Shown here one piece after another: positions 36,000 through 44,907 of a stretch of DNA of 64,000 nt. The stretch's first letter is position 1; every line of letters starts with the position of its first letter. The notes under the pieces were generated by a model. That model was not told the DNA's origin, ran no database searches, and saw only the letters and a list, made by a program, of their open reading frames with translations. The stretch is from DATEZO01 sp035255485 (GTDB taxonomy: Bacteria > Pseudomonadota > Gammaproteobacteria > Burkholderiales > Burkholderiaceae_D): NCBI GenBank assembly GCA_035255485.1, contig DATEZO010000094.1:5018-69017 (forward strand). The letters are read 5' to 3'. The position numbers and the translations under genes are program-made.

Positions 36000-38374
36000 C
36001 GGCACCATCGCGCCGGCGCGGGATGGCGCTGGCCGCATGGCTGCTCGGCGCGGTCGTGTGCGCCCTCGTGATTGCCCGCACCACCTTTACCACCGACCTG
36101 TCGGCCTTTCTGCCGCAGTCGCCCACCAGGGCGCAGCAGGTGTTGCTGGATCAGCTGCGCGATGGCATGGTTTCGCGCCTGATCCTGATCGGCATGGAAG
36201 GCGCGGACGCGCCGACCCGCGCCGCGCTTTCCAAAGGCATGGCGCAACAACTACGCGGCGCACCGGCATTCGCTGCGATCAATAACGGCGAACCGGTCGA
36301 TGCGGCGCGCGATCAGGCGTTCCTGTTCGACAACCGCTATCTGCTCAGCCCCGCAGTCACGCCGGAACGCTTCACGCCGGCCGGACTGCATGCCGCGCTG
36401 GCCGACACCATCGACCTGCTGGCGTCGCCCGCCGGCCTGCTGGTCAAACCCTTGTTGCCGCGCGACCCGACCGGCGAAATCATGCAGCTGCTGGAACAGA
36501 TGCATGGCGGCAATCGTCCGCACACCAGCCATGGCGCATGGGCTTCGCGCGATGGCACGCGCACGCTGTTGCTGGCGCAGACGCGCGCGGCCGGCGCCGA
36601 TACCGATGGCCAGGAACAGGCCATGGCGCAAATCCGGAAGGCGTTCGATACGGCGGTCAGGCAGCAGGGCGGCAGCGCGGCCCAGGCCACGCTTGCGATG
36701 ACCGGCCCCGGGGTGTTTTCGGTGCAGTCGCGCAGCACCATCAAAAGCGAAGTGACGCGCCTGTCGAGCATCAGCACCGCCATCATCATTACCCTGTTGT
36801 TGCTGGTGTACCGCTCATTCACGGCACTGGCGCTCGGCTTGCTGCCGGTGATTTCCGGTGCGCTGGCGGGGCTGGTTGCGGTCAGCCTCGGATTCGGCAT
36901 GGTGCACGGCATTACGCTCGGATTCGGCGTCACGCTGATCGGCGAGGCGGTCGATTACTCGATTTATCTGTTCGTGCAGTCGCGCCAGTCGATGGTGCAG
37001 GGAAACGGCGCCGCACCGGACTGGGTGCGCGATTTCTGGCCGACCATCCGGCTCGGCGTGCTGACCTCGATCGCCGGTTTTGTCTCGCTGCTGCTGTCGA
37101 GTTTTCCCGGCCTGGCGCAACTGGGCCTGTATTCGATCGCCGGCCTGATCACGGCAGCCGCGGTCACCCGCTTCGTGCTGCCGCACCTGCTGCCGGATGG
37201 CTTTCGCATCCGCGATGTATCGGCCTTCGGCCAGCTGCTGGTGCGCATCGTCCGCCATGCCGCGCTGCTGCGCTGGCCGGCGCTGGCGCTCGCGGTTGCG
37301 GCATGCGTGGTGCTGTTCCAGCATCGCGCGAATTTATGGAATCCCGAACTGTCGTCGCTCAGCCCGGTGTCGCCAGCCGACCAGGCGACTGATGCGCGCC
37401 TGCGCGCCGACCTCGGCGCACCGGATGTGCGCTACATGATTGCGCTGTCCGGCAAGGATAGCGAAGCGGTATTGCAGGCGGCGGAAAAAATCGCCGGCCA
37501 ATTGCAGCCGCTGGTGGCAAGCGGCGTGCTGGCCGGTTTTGAAACGCCGAGCCGCTATCTGCCGAGCATGGCTACGCAGCTGGCGCGGCAAGCCAGCCTG
37601 CCGGCCGATGGACTGGCGCAGCGGCTGTCGCAGGCAACCGCCGGCTTGCCGGTGCGGCCCGCGCTGTTTGCGCCGTTTGCGGCGGATATCGCGGCGGCAA
37701 AAAAACGTCCGCCGTTGCAGCGTGCGGATCTCGACCATACTTCCCTGGCGATGGCGGTCGACGCCATGATGTACCGGCACGATACGCGCTGGCATGCGCT
37801 GCTGCCGCTGACCGCGCCGCCCGCCGGCATCGCGGCCGCACCGGTGCGCGCGGCGCTGGCGGCGGCCGGACAGCCGGATGCGCTGTTTGTCGATCTGAAA
37901 GCGGAATCCGATCATCTGTATTCCGGCTATCTGCATGAAGCGATCGGCCTGTCATTGGCAGGGCTGGCCGGTATCGTCGCGCTGCTGCTGCTGACGCTGC
38001 GTTCGCCGCGCACCACGCTGCGGGTCTTGCTGCCGCCGCTGGCGGCGGTGGCGACGGTCGCTGCGGCGCTGGCCTTGTGCGGGCAGCGCATGACGATCCT
38101 GCACCTGGTCGGGCTGCTGCTGATCGTTGCGGTCGGCTCCAATTACGCGCTGTTCTTCAATCAGGGAAGGGAGGCGGGTGCGAACGGGATTACGCCGCAG
38201 ACGCTGGTGTCGCTGGTGTTTGCCAACATGACCACGGTGGCCGGCTTCGGCCTGCTGGGGTTTTCGCAAGTGCCGGTGCTGCAGGCGATCGGCTCCACGG
38301 TCGGCCCCGGCACGGTGCTGACGCTGATGTTCGCGGCGATCTTCGCCGATGCCGGCAAGTCCGGGGCGGGCTAA
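35996..38374 (+). CDS. MMPL/RND-family exporter
   Basis: 792 residues. About 12 membrane helices in two halves, each with a periplasmic loop; helix groups lie at about 15-35, 255-420 and 650-780. VTLIGEAVDYSIYLFVQS is the conserved Asp-containing helix of the first half. It likely exports the polyene lipid from the inner membrane to the LolA-like carrier encoded immediately upstream. Confidence 0.9.
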   Translation: MTAPSRRRGMALAAWLLGAVVCALVIARTTFTTDLSAFLPQSPTRAQQVLLDQLRDGMVSRLILIGMEGADAPTRAALSKGMAQQLRGAPAFAAINNGEPVDAARDQAFLFDNRYLLSPAVTPERFTPAGLHAALADTIDLLASPAGLLVKPLLPRDPTGEIMQLLEQMHGGNRPHTSHGAWASRDGTRTLLLAQTRAAGADTDGQEQAMAQIRKAFDTAVRQQGGSAAQATLAMTGPGVFSVQSRSTIKSEVTRLSSISTAIIITLLLLVYRSFTALALGLLPVISGALAGLVAVSLGFGMVHGITLGFGVTLIGEAVDYSIYLFVQSRQSMVQGNGAAPDWVRDFWPTIRLGVLTSIAGFVSLLLSSFPGLAQLGLYSIAGLITAAAVTRFVLPHLLPDGFRIRDVSAFGQLLVRIVRHAALLRWPALALAVAACVVLFQHRANLWNPELSSLSPVSPADQATDARLRADLGAPDVRYMIALSGKDSEAVLQAAEKIAGQLQPLVASGVLAGFETPSRYLPSMATQLARQASLPADGLAQRLSQATAGLPVRPALFAPFAADIAAAKKRPPLQRADLDHTSLAMAVDAMMYRHDTRWHALLPLTAPPAGIAAAPVRAALAAAGQPDALFVDLKAESDHLYSGYLHEAIGLSLAGLAGIVALLLLTLRSPRTTLRVLLPPLAAVATVAAALALCGQRMTILHLVGLLLIVAVGSNYALFFNQGREAGANGITPQTLVSLVFANMTTVAGFGLLGFSQVPVLQAIGSTVGPGTVLTLMFAAIFADAGKSGAG

Positions 38375-38377
38375 CAC

Positions 38378-39061
38378 ATGCGCATCCTGCACGAGCATGC
38401 CGCTTCCGACCGGTTGGCGCAGACGCTGGTGATCCTGCTGCCGGGCGCGCTGCAGCCGCCGGAACAATTCCTGCAATCCGGCTTCGCCGACGCCGTGCGG
38501 GCACGCAGCTTGCCGCTCGATCTCGCCATGCCCGACCTTGCCATGCGCCATATCGCCGAGACGATCGACGGTTCCGCCCAGCGGCGCCTGCATGACGATG
38601 TGGTGCAGCCGGCGCGGCGCAAGGGCTATCGCGACATCTGGCTGGCCGGGATCTCGATCGGCGGCCTGATTGCTGTCGCCTATGCCGAACGCTATCCCGG
38701 CGATATCGATGGCCTGTGCCTGCTGGCGCCGTATCCGGGCAACCGGCTGCTGACCAACCGGATCAGGGCCGGCGGCCTCGCACAGTGGCGGCCCGACGAC
38801 GCGGCGGGCGATGCCGAACTTCGCATGTGGCAATGGCTGAAAACGCACCGACGGCAGCCGGATGCGCCGGCAATCCATCTCGGTTACGGGCGGCAGGACC
38901 GCTTCGCCGACGGCCAGGAGATGATGGCCGAAGCGCTCGATCCCGCATCCATCGATATCATCGACGGCGGGCATGACTGGCCGACCTGGCGGCAGTTATG
39001 GGACAACTTTCTTGACCGGCTGGCGGTGCGTCCCGCCTGTTCCGCGGCGCTACGCGCATGA
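38378..39061 (+). CDS. Alpha/beta hydrolase in the polyene operon
   Basis: 227 residues. The fold starts TLVILLPGALQPPEQF; the nucleophile elbow is LAGISIGGLIAVAYAERYP, the acid is near HLGYGRQDRF, and the catalytic His is in DGGHDWPTWRQLW. It may release chains from the ACP or trim a lipid. No hotdog thioesterase of the ApeK type is present in the cluster, so this enzyme is a candidate replacement. It lies three bases after the exporter gene and overlaps the deacetylase gene. Confidence 0.82.
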   Translation: MRILHEHAASDRLAQTLVILLPGALQPPEQFLQSGFADAVRARSLPLDLAMPDLAMRHIAETIDGSAQRRLHDDVVQPARRKGYRDIWLAGISIGGLIAVAYAERYPGDIDGLCLLAPYPGNRLLTNRIRAGGLAQWRPDDAAGDAELRMWQWLKTHRRQPDAPAIHLGYGRQDRFADGQEMMAEALDPASIDIIDGGHDWPTWRQLWDNFLDRLAVRPACSAALRA

Positions 39062-39876
39062 TGCGGCCGCAATCCTTGCGCTGGCGGATGCCGCTCTTGA
39101 TCCGCTTCACCCTGGCGCTGCATGTCGCGCTGCTGGCTGGATGCATCCTGTATCCGCAGGCCTGGCGCTGGGCGCTGGTGCTGCTGCTCGCCAATCACGC
39201 GGTGCTGACGCTGGCCGGCCTGTGGCCGCGCAGCACCTGGCTCGGCCCCAACTGGACCAGGCTGCCGCATGCCGCTGCGTTGCGCGGCGAAATTGCACTG
39301 ACGATCGATGATGGCCCCGATCCGGACGTGACGCCGCAGTTGCTCGACCTGCTCGATCGCCATGGCGTCAAGGCCACCTTCTTCTGCATCGGCGAGCGCG
39401 CCGCGCGCCATCCGGCGCTGTGCCGGCGCATCGTCGAACGCGGGCATGCGGTGGAAAACCACAGCCAGCGGCATCGCCATTACTTTTCACTGTTCGGCAT
39501 GGCCGGCCTGGCGCGCGAAATACAGATGGCGCAGGATACGCTGACGGCGCTGACCGGCCGCCGGCCGCAATTCTTCCGCGCACCGGCCGGCCTGCGCAAT
39601 CCCTTTCTCGACCCGGTGCTGGCGCGCTTCGGGCTGAGGCTGGCGGCCTGGACCCGGCGCGGTTTTGATACCCGCACGCCGGACCCCGCCCTGGTCAGCC
39701 GCAGATTGCTGCGCGACCTGGCCCCGGGCGCGATTTTTCTGCTGCATGATGGCAATTGCGCGCGCGCGCCGTCCGGCGTCCCGGTTGTCATTGAGGCATT
39801 GCCTGCGCTGTTCGATGCCGCCGCCGGCGCGGGCCTGCGCTTTGTCACCTTGTCGGATGCCATGCAATCGCCATGA
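39058..39876 (+). CDS. NodB-type polysaccharide deacetylase
   Basis: 272 residues. Two N-terminal membrane helices (about 12-60) anchor a NodB domain with motif 1 LTIDDGPDPDVTPQ, motif 2 ENHSQRHRH (HSxxH-type metal ligands), motif 3 FFRAPAG and motif 5 FLLHDGN. It should remove acetyl groups from a sugar amide. The presence of a carbohydrate deacetylase and a glycosyltransferase suggests a sugar in the final lipid. Confidence 0.88.
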   Translation: MMRPQSLRWRMPLLIRFTLALHVALLAGCILYPQAWRWALVLLLANHAVLTLAGLWPRSTWLGPNWTRLPHAAALRGEIALTIDDGPDPDVTPQLLDLLDRHGVKATFFCIGERAARHPALCRRIVERGHAVENHSQRHRHYFSLFGMAGLAREIQMAQDTLTALTGRRPQFFRAPAGLRNPFLDPVLARFGLRLAAWTRRGFDTRTPDPALVSRRLLRDLAPGAIFLLHDGNCARAPSGVPVVIEALPALFDAAAGAGLRFVTLSDAMQSP

Positions 39877-40598
39877 CCGCGCCATTCATCCGCAGGATGG
39901 TCGATGCCGCCGCCGCTCCCTACCGTGCAGCGGGCCGCTTCGCCTGGCATTTCGCACGCGGCAAGCTGGGCGGCGACCCGGTATTTGCCGGGCTGCTGGA
40001 GCACGGGCTGATTCCGGATCGGGCGCGCATTCTCGATATCGGCTGCGGACAAGGATTGCTCGCAGCCTGGTTGCTGGCAGCAAAAAAGATGCAAGTTGCC
40101 GGCGACTGGCCCGCGAATTGGCCCAAGGCGCCGGAACCAGTCTCGATCCATGGCATCGAACTGATGCCGCGTCAGGTTGCCTGCGCACGCCAGGCGCTGG
40201 GCGATGCCGCCACATTTGCAGTCGGCGATATGTGCCGTACCGATTTTGGCCAGGTTGATGCCATAGTGATCCTGGATGTACTGCATTATGTGGATAGCGC
40301 CGCGCAGGACGAAGTGCTGCGCCGGGCCCGGGCAGCGCTTGCCCCGTACGGCGTTTTGATCCTGCGGGTCGGCGATGCCGATGGCGGGCTGCCGTTCCGG
40401 TTCAGCCTGTGGGTCGACCGGGTAGTGGCGTTGATGCGCGGGCAACGCACCGGCCGCCTGCATGGCCGTCGATTGCCGGAATGGCATGCCGCGCTGGCTG
40501 CGCTGGGCTTCGAGGTTGCCAGCCTGCCAATGCACCAGGGCACGCCCTTCGCGAATATTTTGCTGGTTGCCTGGCTTGACAGGAACATAACGACTTAA
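39873..40598 (+). CDS. SAM-dependent methyltransferase
   Basis: 241 residues, class I fold. Motif I is RILDIGCGQGLLAAWLL at about 52-68; HGIELMPRQVACARQAL is the acidic ribose-binding motif; AIVILDVLHYVD follows. It resembles ApeB-type enzymes, which methylate the aryl group. Together with the gene at 30720 the cluster encodes two methyltransferases. Confidence 0.85.
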   Translation: MTAPFIRRMVDAAAAPYRAAGRFAWHFARGKLGGDPVFAGLLEHGLIPDRARILDIGCGQGLLAAWLLAAKKMQVAGDWPANWPKAPEPVSIHGIELMPRQVACARQALGDAATFAVGDMCRTDFGQVDAIVILDVLHYVDSAAQDEVLRRARAALAPYGVLILRVGDADGGLPFRFSLWVDRVVALMRGQRTGRLHGRRLPEWHAALAALGFEVASLPMHQGTPFANILLVAWLDRNITT

Positions 40599-40608
40599 GG
40601 AAATTAGT

Positions 40609-41847
40609 TTGCTAAAATCGGCGCGCCCGAACAATCACATTCCCCGGACTGCATTGAAGCCGCTTTTTCTTTCTCATTTCACCACGACCAGTGCGATCGG
40701 CAGCGGCCTTTCCCGGACGCTGGAAGCGTTGCGACAGCGCAGGAGCGGCCTGACGCGCTGCGATTTCGACACGGTCGATCTCGACACCTGGATCGGTGTC
40801 GCGCCGGAGGTCGATCAGACCGCGATTCGCGCCGATCTGCGCACCTACGATTGCCGCAACAATCGCCTGCTGCAGCTGGCGCTGGAGCAGGACGGCTTTG
40901 CCGGCGCGGTGCAAGCCGCCGCCACGAAATACGGTGCCGACCGGGTCGGCGTGTTTCTCGGCACCAGCACTTCCGGCATCCTGCAGGCGGAACTGGCGTA
41001 TCGCCGCCGCGATGCCGTCAGTGGCGACCTGCCGGCGGATTTCCATTACGGCGCCACCCAGAACTCGTTTTCCGCCGCCGATTTCGTACAGCGCTATTTC
41101 GGCCTGCGCGGACCGGCGGCGGCAGTGTCGTCCGCCTGTTCGTCCAGTGCCAAAGTGTTCGGCTCCGCACGCCGCATGATCGAGGCGGGCCTGATCGATG
41201 CGGCGCTGGTCGGCGGCGTCGATACGCTATGCCTGACCACGCTGTATGGCTTCAATTCGCTGGGCTTGCTATCGCCGCAGCCTTGCCGGCCGTTCGATGC
41301 GCAGCGCAGCGGCATCTCGATCGGCGAAGCGGCTGCCGTGATCCTGCTGGAGCGCCTGCCCGACAGCCTGGACGCCGATGCGGTGCTGCTGGCCGGTATC
41401 GGCGAATCGAGCGACGCCTATCACATGTCGTCGCCGCACCCGGAAGGGCTGGGCGCGCAGCTGGCAATGCGGCAAGCCTTGTCGATGGCGCAACTGGCGC
41501 CGCAGCAGGTCGATTACATCAATCTGCACGGCACCGCCACCATGAGCAACGACGCCGCGGAAGGCGTGGCGGTCGCCGCCCTGTTCGGTGCGACGACGCC
41601 GTGCAGTTCGACCAAGGGTGCGACCGGACACACACTGGGCGCCGCAGGCGGAATCGAGGCGGTCATTTGCGCGCTGGCGCTCCAGCACGGCCTGCTGCCG
41701 GGCGGCCTGAATACGACCCGATGCGACCCTGGCTTGCCGCTGAATTACCTGCTCGACAATCTCGAGCGGCCGATCCGCCATGCGCTCAGCAACTCCTTTG
41801 GTTTTGGCGGCACCAATTGCAGCCTGTTGTTTGGCCGCGCCAACTGA
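40609..41847 (+). CDS. Beta-ketoacyl synthase (elongating KS)
   Basis: 412 residues. The catalytic triad is complete: Cys177 in SSACSSSAKV, His307 in NLHGTATMSND and His341 in GATGHTLGAAG. It extends the aryl-primed chain with malonyl-ACP. TTG 40609 with AAGGA upstream fits best; a second TTG at 40651 gives MKPLFLSHFTTTSAIG, also plausible. It is the only full ketosynthase in the cluster, and its partner chain-length factor follows. Confidence 0.93.
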   Translation: MLKSARPNNHIPRTALKPLFLSHFTTTSAIGSGLSRTLEALRQRRSGLTRCDFDTVDLDTWIGVAPEVDQTAIRADLRTYDCRNNRLLQLALEQDGFAGAVQAAATKYGADRVGVFLGTSTSGILQAELAYRRRDAVSGDLPADFHYGATQNSFSAADFVQRYFGLRGPAAAVSSACSSSAKVFGSARRMIEAGLIDAALVGGVDTLCLTTLYGFNSLGLLSPQPCRPFDAQRSGISIGEAAAVILLERLPDSLDADAVLLAGIGESSDAYHMSSPHPEGLGAQLAMRQALSMAQLAPQQVDYINLHGTATMSNDAAEGVAVAALFGATTPCSSTKGATGHTLGAAGGIEAVICALALQHGLLPGGLNTTRCDPGLPLNYLLDNLERPIRHALSNSFGFGGTNCSLLFGRAN

Positions 41848-41854
41848 ATTCGCC

Positions 41855-42691
41855 ATGACGACTCTGACCTGTTATATCGATGGCGTGGGCCTCTTGGGGC
41901 CGGGCCTGGCCGGCTGGCCGGCCAGCCGCGCCATCCTGGCGGGACATGCCGCTTACCAGTACCACAAAACCCTGCTGCAGGCGCCGGCGCTGCTGCCCCC
42001 CGCCGAGCGTCGCCGCTGCGGGCCGATCGTCAAGCTGACTATGGCGGTGGGCCAGGAAGCGGCGCTGGCCGCCGGGCTGGATGTGGCGGGATTGCCGACC
42101 GTGTTTTCCGCTTCCGGCGGCGACGGCAATAATTGCCATGAAATCTGCGCGGCGCTGGCGTCCGAAGATCGCCTGCTGTCGCCGACCCGCTTCCACAATT
42201 CGGTGCATAACGCGGCGGCCGGTTACTGGGGCATCGCCACCGGCGCAATGGCGGCTTCCTCGGTGCTGTGCGCCTACGATGCGAGCTTCGGCGCCGGCCT
42301 GCTGGAAGCCATGGCGCAGGTCCGCGTCGAGCAGACCCCGGTGCTGCTGATCGCCTGCGACACCACGTATCCGGAACCGTTGCGCAAGGCGCGTCCGATT
42401 CCGGACGAGTTCGGCGTCGGCCTGGCGCTTGCACCGCTGCGCAGCGAAGCCTCGCTGGCAAAAATCAGCATCGCGCTGACCGCCGATCCGGCCGACCGGC
42501 TGGCCGACGGCGCGCTGGAACGGATGCGGGCAGCAATCCCGGCCGCGCGCAGCCTGCCGCTGCTATGCGCGCTGGCGCAGGCCGCCTCGGCCTCCATGAC
42601 GCTCGGTTACCTGGATGCCGCGGGCCTGGCCGTGACCGTGGAGCCATGCTGCCCTCTCCCAGAGGGAGAGGGGGAGAACAGGGCACGATGA
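41855..42691 (+). CDS. Ketosynthase-like chain-length factor
   Basis: 278 residues matching only the N-terminal part of ketosynthases: VFSASGGDGNNCHEICAALA, SPTRFHNSVHNAAAGYWGIA, and MAASSVLCAYDASFGAGLLE where a KS would carry its catalytic Cys region. The active Cys is missing, as in chain-length factors that pair with the KS upstream. Its last 12 residues (CPLPEGEGENRAR-like) are encoded by a 60-bp repeat, so the natural C-terminus was altered. Confidence 0.87.
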   Translation: MTTLTCYIDGVGLLGPGLAGWPASRAILAGHAAYQYHKTLLQAPALLPPAERRRCGPIVKLTMAVGQEAALAAGLDVAGLPTVFSASGGDGNNCHEICAALASEDRLLSPTRFHNSVHNAAAGYWGIATGAMAASSVLCAYDASFGAGLLEAMAQVRVEQTPVLLIACDTTYPEPLRKARPIPDEFGVGLALAPLRSEASLAKISIALTADPADRLADGALERMRAAIPAARSLPLLCALAQAASASMTLGYLDAAGLAVTVEPCCPLPEGEGENRAR

Positions 42692-42711
42692 AATCAAGAC
42701 TTCATCGTGCC
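42652..42711 (+). repeat. 60-bp repeat, copy 1
   Basis: 57 of 60 bases match copy 2 at 43173-43232. It contains CCCTCTCCC facing GGGAGAGGG, and a perfect 11-bp stem GGCACGATGAA / TTCATCGTGCC. The ATG inside the left arm of this stem is the start codon of the dehydratase, and the TGA is the stop of the chain-length factor. Confidence 0.9.
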
Positions 42712-43239
42712 GAATCGATGGGGCGCGACTGGATCGCCGCCCGCATTCCGCACCGGGGCGCGATGTGCCTGCTGCATCGGGTCGAGGACTGGGATGAACA
42801 GCGTATCCGCTGCAGCGCCGTCAGCCACCGCGCGCCGGACAATCCGTTGCGCGCGCACGGACGGCTGGCCGCCGCCTGCGGCATCGAATACGCGGCCCAG
42901 GCAATGGCGGTGCACGGTGCGCTGATCGCGCCCCGGGATGCGCCGCCGCGGCTCGGCTATCTGGCCAGCGTGCGCGGCGCGGTGCTGCATGTCGGCCGGC
43001 TGGACGATATTGCCGCCGACCTGACGGTGGAGGCGACGCGCTTTTCCGGCGACGGCAACACCATCCTGTACGATTTTGCGCTGCGCGCTGCGGGGCGTGT
43101 GCTGCTGGAGGGCCGGGCGGCGGTGATCCTCGACGCGCACGCCGGTTCGGTCAATCCATCCCCTCTCCCCAACCCTCTCCCGGAGGGTGAGGGGGAGAAC
43201 AGGGCACGATGCAATCAAGACTTCATCGTGCCGGATTAA
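42688..43239 (+). CDS. Hotdog dehydratase (ApeP-like)
   Basis: 183 residues. The active-site motif IPHRGAMCLLHRVEDWDEQ is near residue 20, followed by a hotdog strand pattern (HGALI, RGAVLHVGRLDDIAADLTVEA, DFALRAAG). It dehydrates 3-hydroxyacyl-ACP during polyene formation. The first ten residues and the last about 20 (PLPEGEGENRARCNQ) come from the two 60-bp repeat copies; Met11 (42718) is the likely ancestral start. Confidence 0.85.
   Translation: MKSRLHRAESMGRDWIAARIPHRGAMCLLHRVEDWDEQRIRCSAVSHRAPDNPLRAHGRLAAACGIEYAAQAMAVHGALIAPRDAPPRLGYLASVRGAVLHVGRLDDIAADLTVEATRFSGDGNTILYDFALRAAGRVLLEGRAAVILDAHAGSVNPSPLPNPLPEGEGENRARCNQDFIVPD
43173..43232 (+). repeat. 60-bp repeat, copy 2
   Basis: Differs from copy 1 at three positions. 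The GGCACGATG stem is imperfect here (one mismatch). It encodes the C-terminus of the dehydratase and lies 24 bp before the ketoreductase start. Confidence 0.9.
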
Positions 43240-43256
43240 TCATGAGGGCTCCGACA

Positions 43257-43976
43257 ATGAAACGAGCACTGGTCACTGGCAGCAGCGGTGCGATCGGAGG
43301 GGCGGCCTGCCGCAGCCTGGCGGCCGATGGCTGCCATGTATTGGTCCATGCGAATAGCCGGCGCGATCAGGCGCAGAGGGTGGTCGATGCAATTGGCGCG
43401 GCGGGCGGCAGCGCCGAAGTACTGGTGTTCGACGTCACCGATGCAGAAGCGGTTGCGGCAGCCTTGCTGCCGCTGGTCGAGCACGAGCCGATCCAGATCC
43501 TGGTCAACAATGCCGGCATCCACGACGATGCGGTGTTTCCCGGCATGCAGCCAGGCCAGTGGCAGCGCGTGATCGATGTGTCGCTGAACGGTTTTTACCA
43601 TGTCACGCAAGCCCTGATGATGCCGATGATCCGCAGTCGCTGGGGTCGCATCATCAACATGTCTTCAGTGGCGGCGCTGACCGGCAATCGCGGCCAGACC
43701 AATTACGCGGCGGCCAAGGGCGCGCTCAACGCGGCCACCAAATCGCTGGCGCAGGAAGTCGCCAGCCGCGGCATTACCGTCAATGCGATCGCGCCGGGCA
43801 TCATCGAAAGCGACATGATCGAAGGCAAGTTCGACGCCCAGGCGATTGCACGCCTGGTGCCGATGAAGCGCGCCGGCAAGCCGGAAGAAGTGGCGGACCT
43901 GGTCAGCTTCCTGGCCTCCGAACGCGCAGCCTACATCACCGGGCAGGTGATTTCGGTTAATGGCGGGATGATCTAG
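43257..43976 (+). CDS. 3-oxoacyl-ACP reductase (FabG-like)
   Basis: 239 residues of the short-chain dehydrogenase family. NADPH motif LVTGSSGAIGGAACR; ILVNNAG; catalytic Ser in MSSVAALTGNRGQT and Tyr-x3-Lys in NYAAAKGALN. It reduces the keto group made by the KS. The start at 43257 is preceded by GAGGG; upstream in-frame Met codons come from the 60-bp repeat. It is the last gene of the plus-strand operon. Confidence 0.93.
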   Translation: MKRALVTGSSGAIGGAACRSLAADGCHVLVHANSRRDQAQRVVDAIGAAGGSAEVLVFDVTDAEAVAAALLPLVEHEPIQILVNNAGIHDDAVFPGMQPGQWQRVIDVSLNGFYHVTQALMMPMIRSRWGRIINMSSVAALTGNRGQTNYAAAKGALNAATKSLAQEVASRGITVNAIAPGIIESDMIEGKFDAQAIARLVPMKRAGKPEEVADLVSFLASERAAYITGQVISVNGGMI

Positions 43977-43994
43977 CGATTTTCAAGGCAAAAA

Positions 43995-44062
43995 ATACTA
44001 TCCGCTGTATTTTAAAAAGCCCGCGGAATCATTCCGAATTTCGGTATTTTTTAACCATACTC
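43995..44062 (-). repeat. 69-bp intergenic element, copy R4 (68 bp)
   Basis: Minus-strand copy with one base fewer. It begins GAGTATGG and ends AGTAT, and holds CCGAAATTCGG where R2 has GCGATATTCGC, so both keep the hairpin with different pairs. It lies between the convergent ketoreductase and glycosyltransferase genes, 18 bp after the former. Confidence 0.8.
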
Positions 44063-44099
44063 CCCTAATTTTTGCAAAATAGGGATTGATCATAATGAT

Positions 44100-44861
44100 T
44101 CAATCCCGTCGCAGCTTGCGCAACAGGAGCAGCGGCAGCCGCACGACAAAGCCGAAAAACAGGCGGCTATGCATCCAGGTCAGCAATGTGTTGTCGCGCA
44201 GATAGCGGAAATGCGACACGCCGCCTTCCGCGGTCGTGAAATACCGCACCGGCGCAGCCAGGTTGACCGGCTGCACGCCGCGCCAGCATAGCCGTACCAC
44301 CGCTTCCGGATCGAAATCGAAGCGGCGCATCCAGCGCTGGCCGCGCATCACCGCGCGCAGCGGGCCGACCGGATAGACGCGGAAGCCGAACAGCGAATCG
44401 CCGATGCCGGCCCACAGCGTTTCCAGGTTGGCCCACCAGTTCGACACCTGCCGCCCCTTGACGCGCAGGCTGGGCGCGCTGGCGTCGAACACCGGCATGC
44501 CGAGCACCATGGCGCCGGGACGGCGCATCGATTCGGCCATGAATGCCGGAATCAGGTCGGCCGGATGCTGCCCGTCCGCATCCATGGTCAGCGCATGCGT
44601 GAAGCCGCGCGCCGCAGCCGCATCCAGGCCGTGCAGCACGGCCGCACCCTTGCCCATGTTGCGTGGCAGCGTGATCACATGCAGGCCGGCATCGCCGGCA
44701 GCCATCTCCTGCAGGCCGGTGGTGCTGCCATCGGTGCTGCCGTCGATCACTACCCATACCGGATCCCAGTGCTGGCGCGCCGCGCGCACCGTCTCGAATA
44801 CTTTCGGGCCGGGGTTGTAGCTGGGGATCAGTACCAGATGGGTGGTCGATGGTGGAATCAT
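44100..44861 (-). CDS. Family 2 glycosyltransferase
   Basis: 253 residues of a GT-A fold: LVLIPSYNPGPKVFETV, VVIDGSTDGST, and the metal-binding ALTMDADGQHPADL. The C-terminus is basic and hydrophobic (LFFGFVVRLPLLLLRKLRR), suggesting membrane association. It follows the PlsC-like gene on the minus strand and probably adds a sugar to the polyene lipid. The ATG at 44861 is chosen over a TTG six codons upstream. Confidence 0.87.
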   Translation of the reverse strand: MIPPSTTHLVLIPSYNPGPKVFETVRAARQHWDPVWVVIDGSTDGSTTGLQEMAAGDAGLHVITLPRNMGKGAAVLHGLDAAAARGFTHALTMDADGQHPADLIPAFMAESMRRPGAMVLGMPVFDASAPSLRVKGRQVSNWWANLETLWAGIGDSLFGFRVYPVGPLRAVMRGQRWMRRFDFDPEAVVRLCWRGVQPVNLAAPVRYFTTAEGGVSHFRYLRDNTLLTWMHSRLFFGFVVRLPLLLLRKLRRD

Positions 44862-44907
44862 CAAGCGCGTCGATAACAATGAAAAAGTGGAAAAATGAGG
44901 CGGTATG

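Noticed and set aside
43995..44062. R4 as a simple bidirectional terminator
   Set aside because: Stems are short and AT-rich, and the same sequence occurs in three unrelated places, so a repeat family explains it better.
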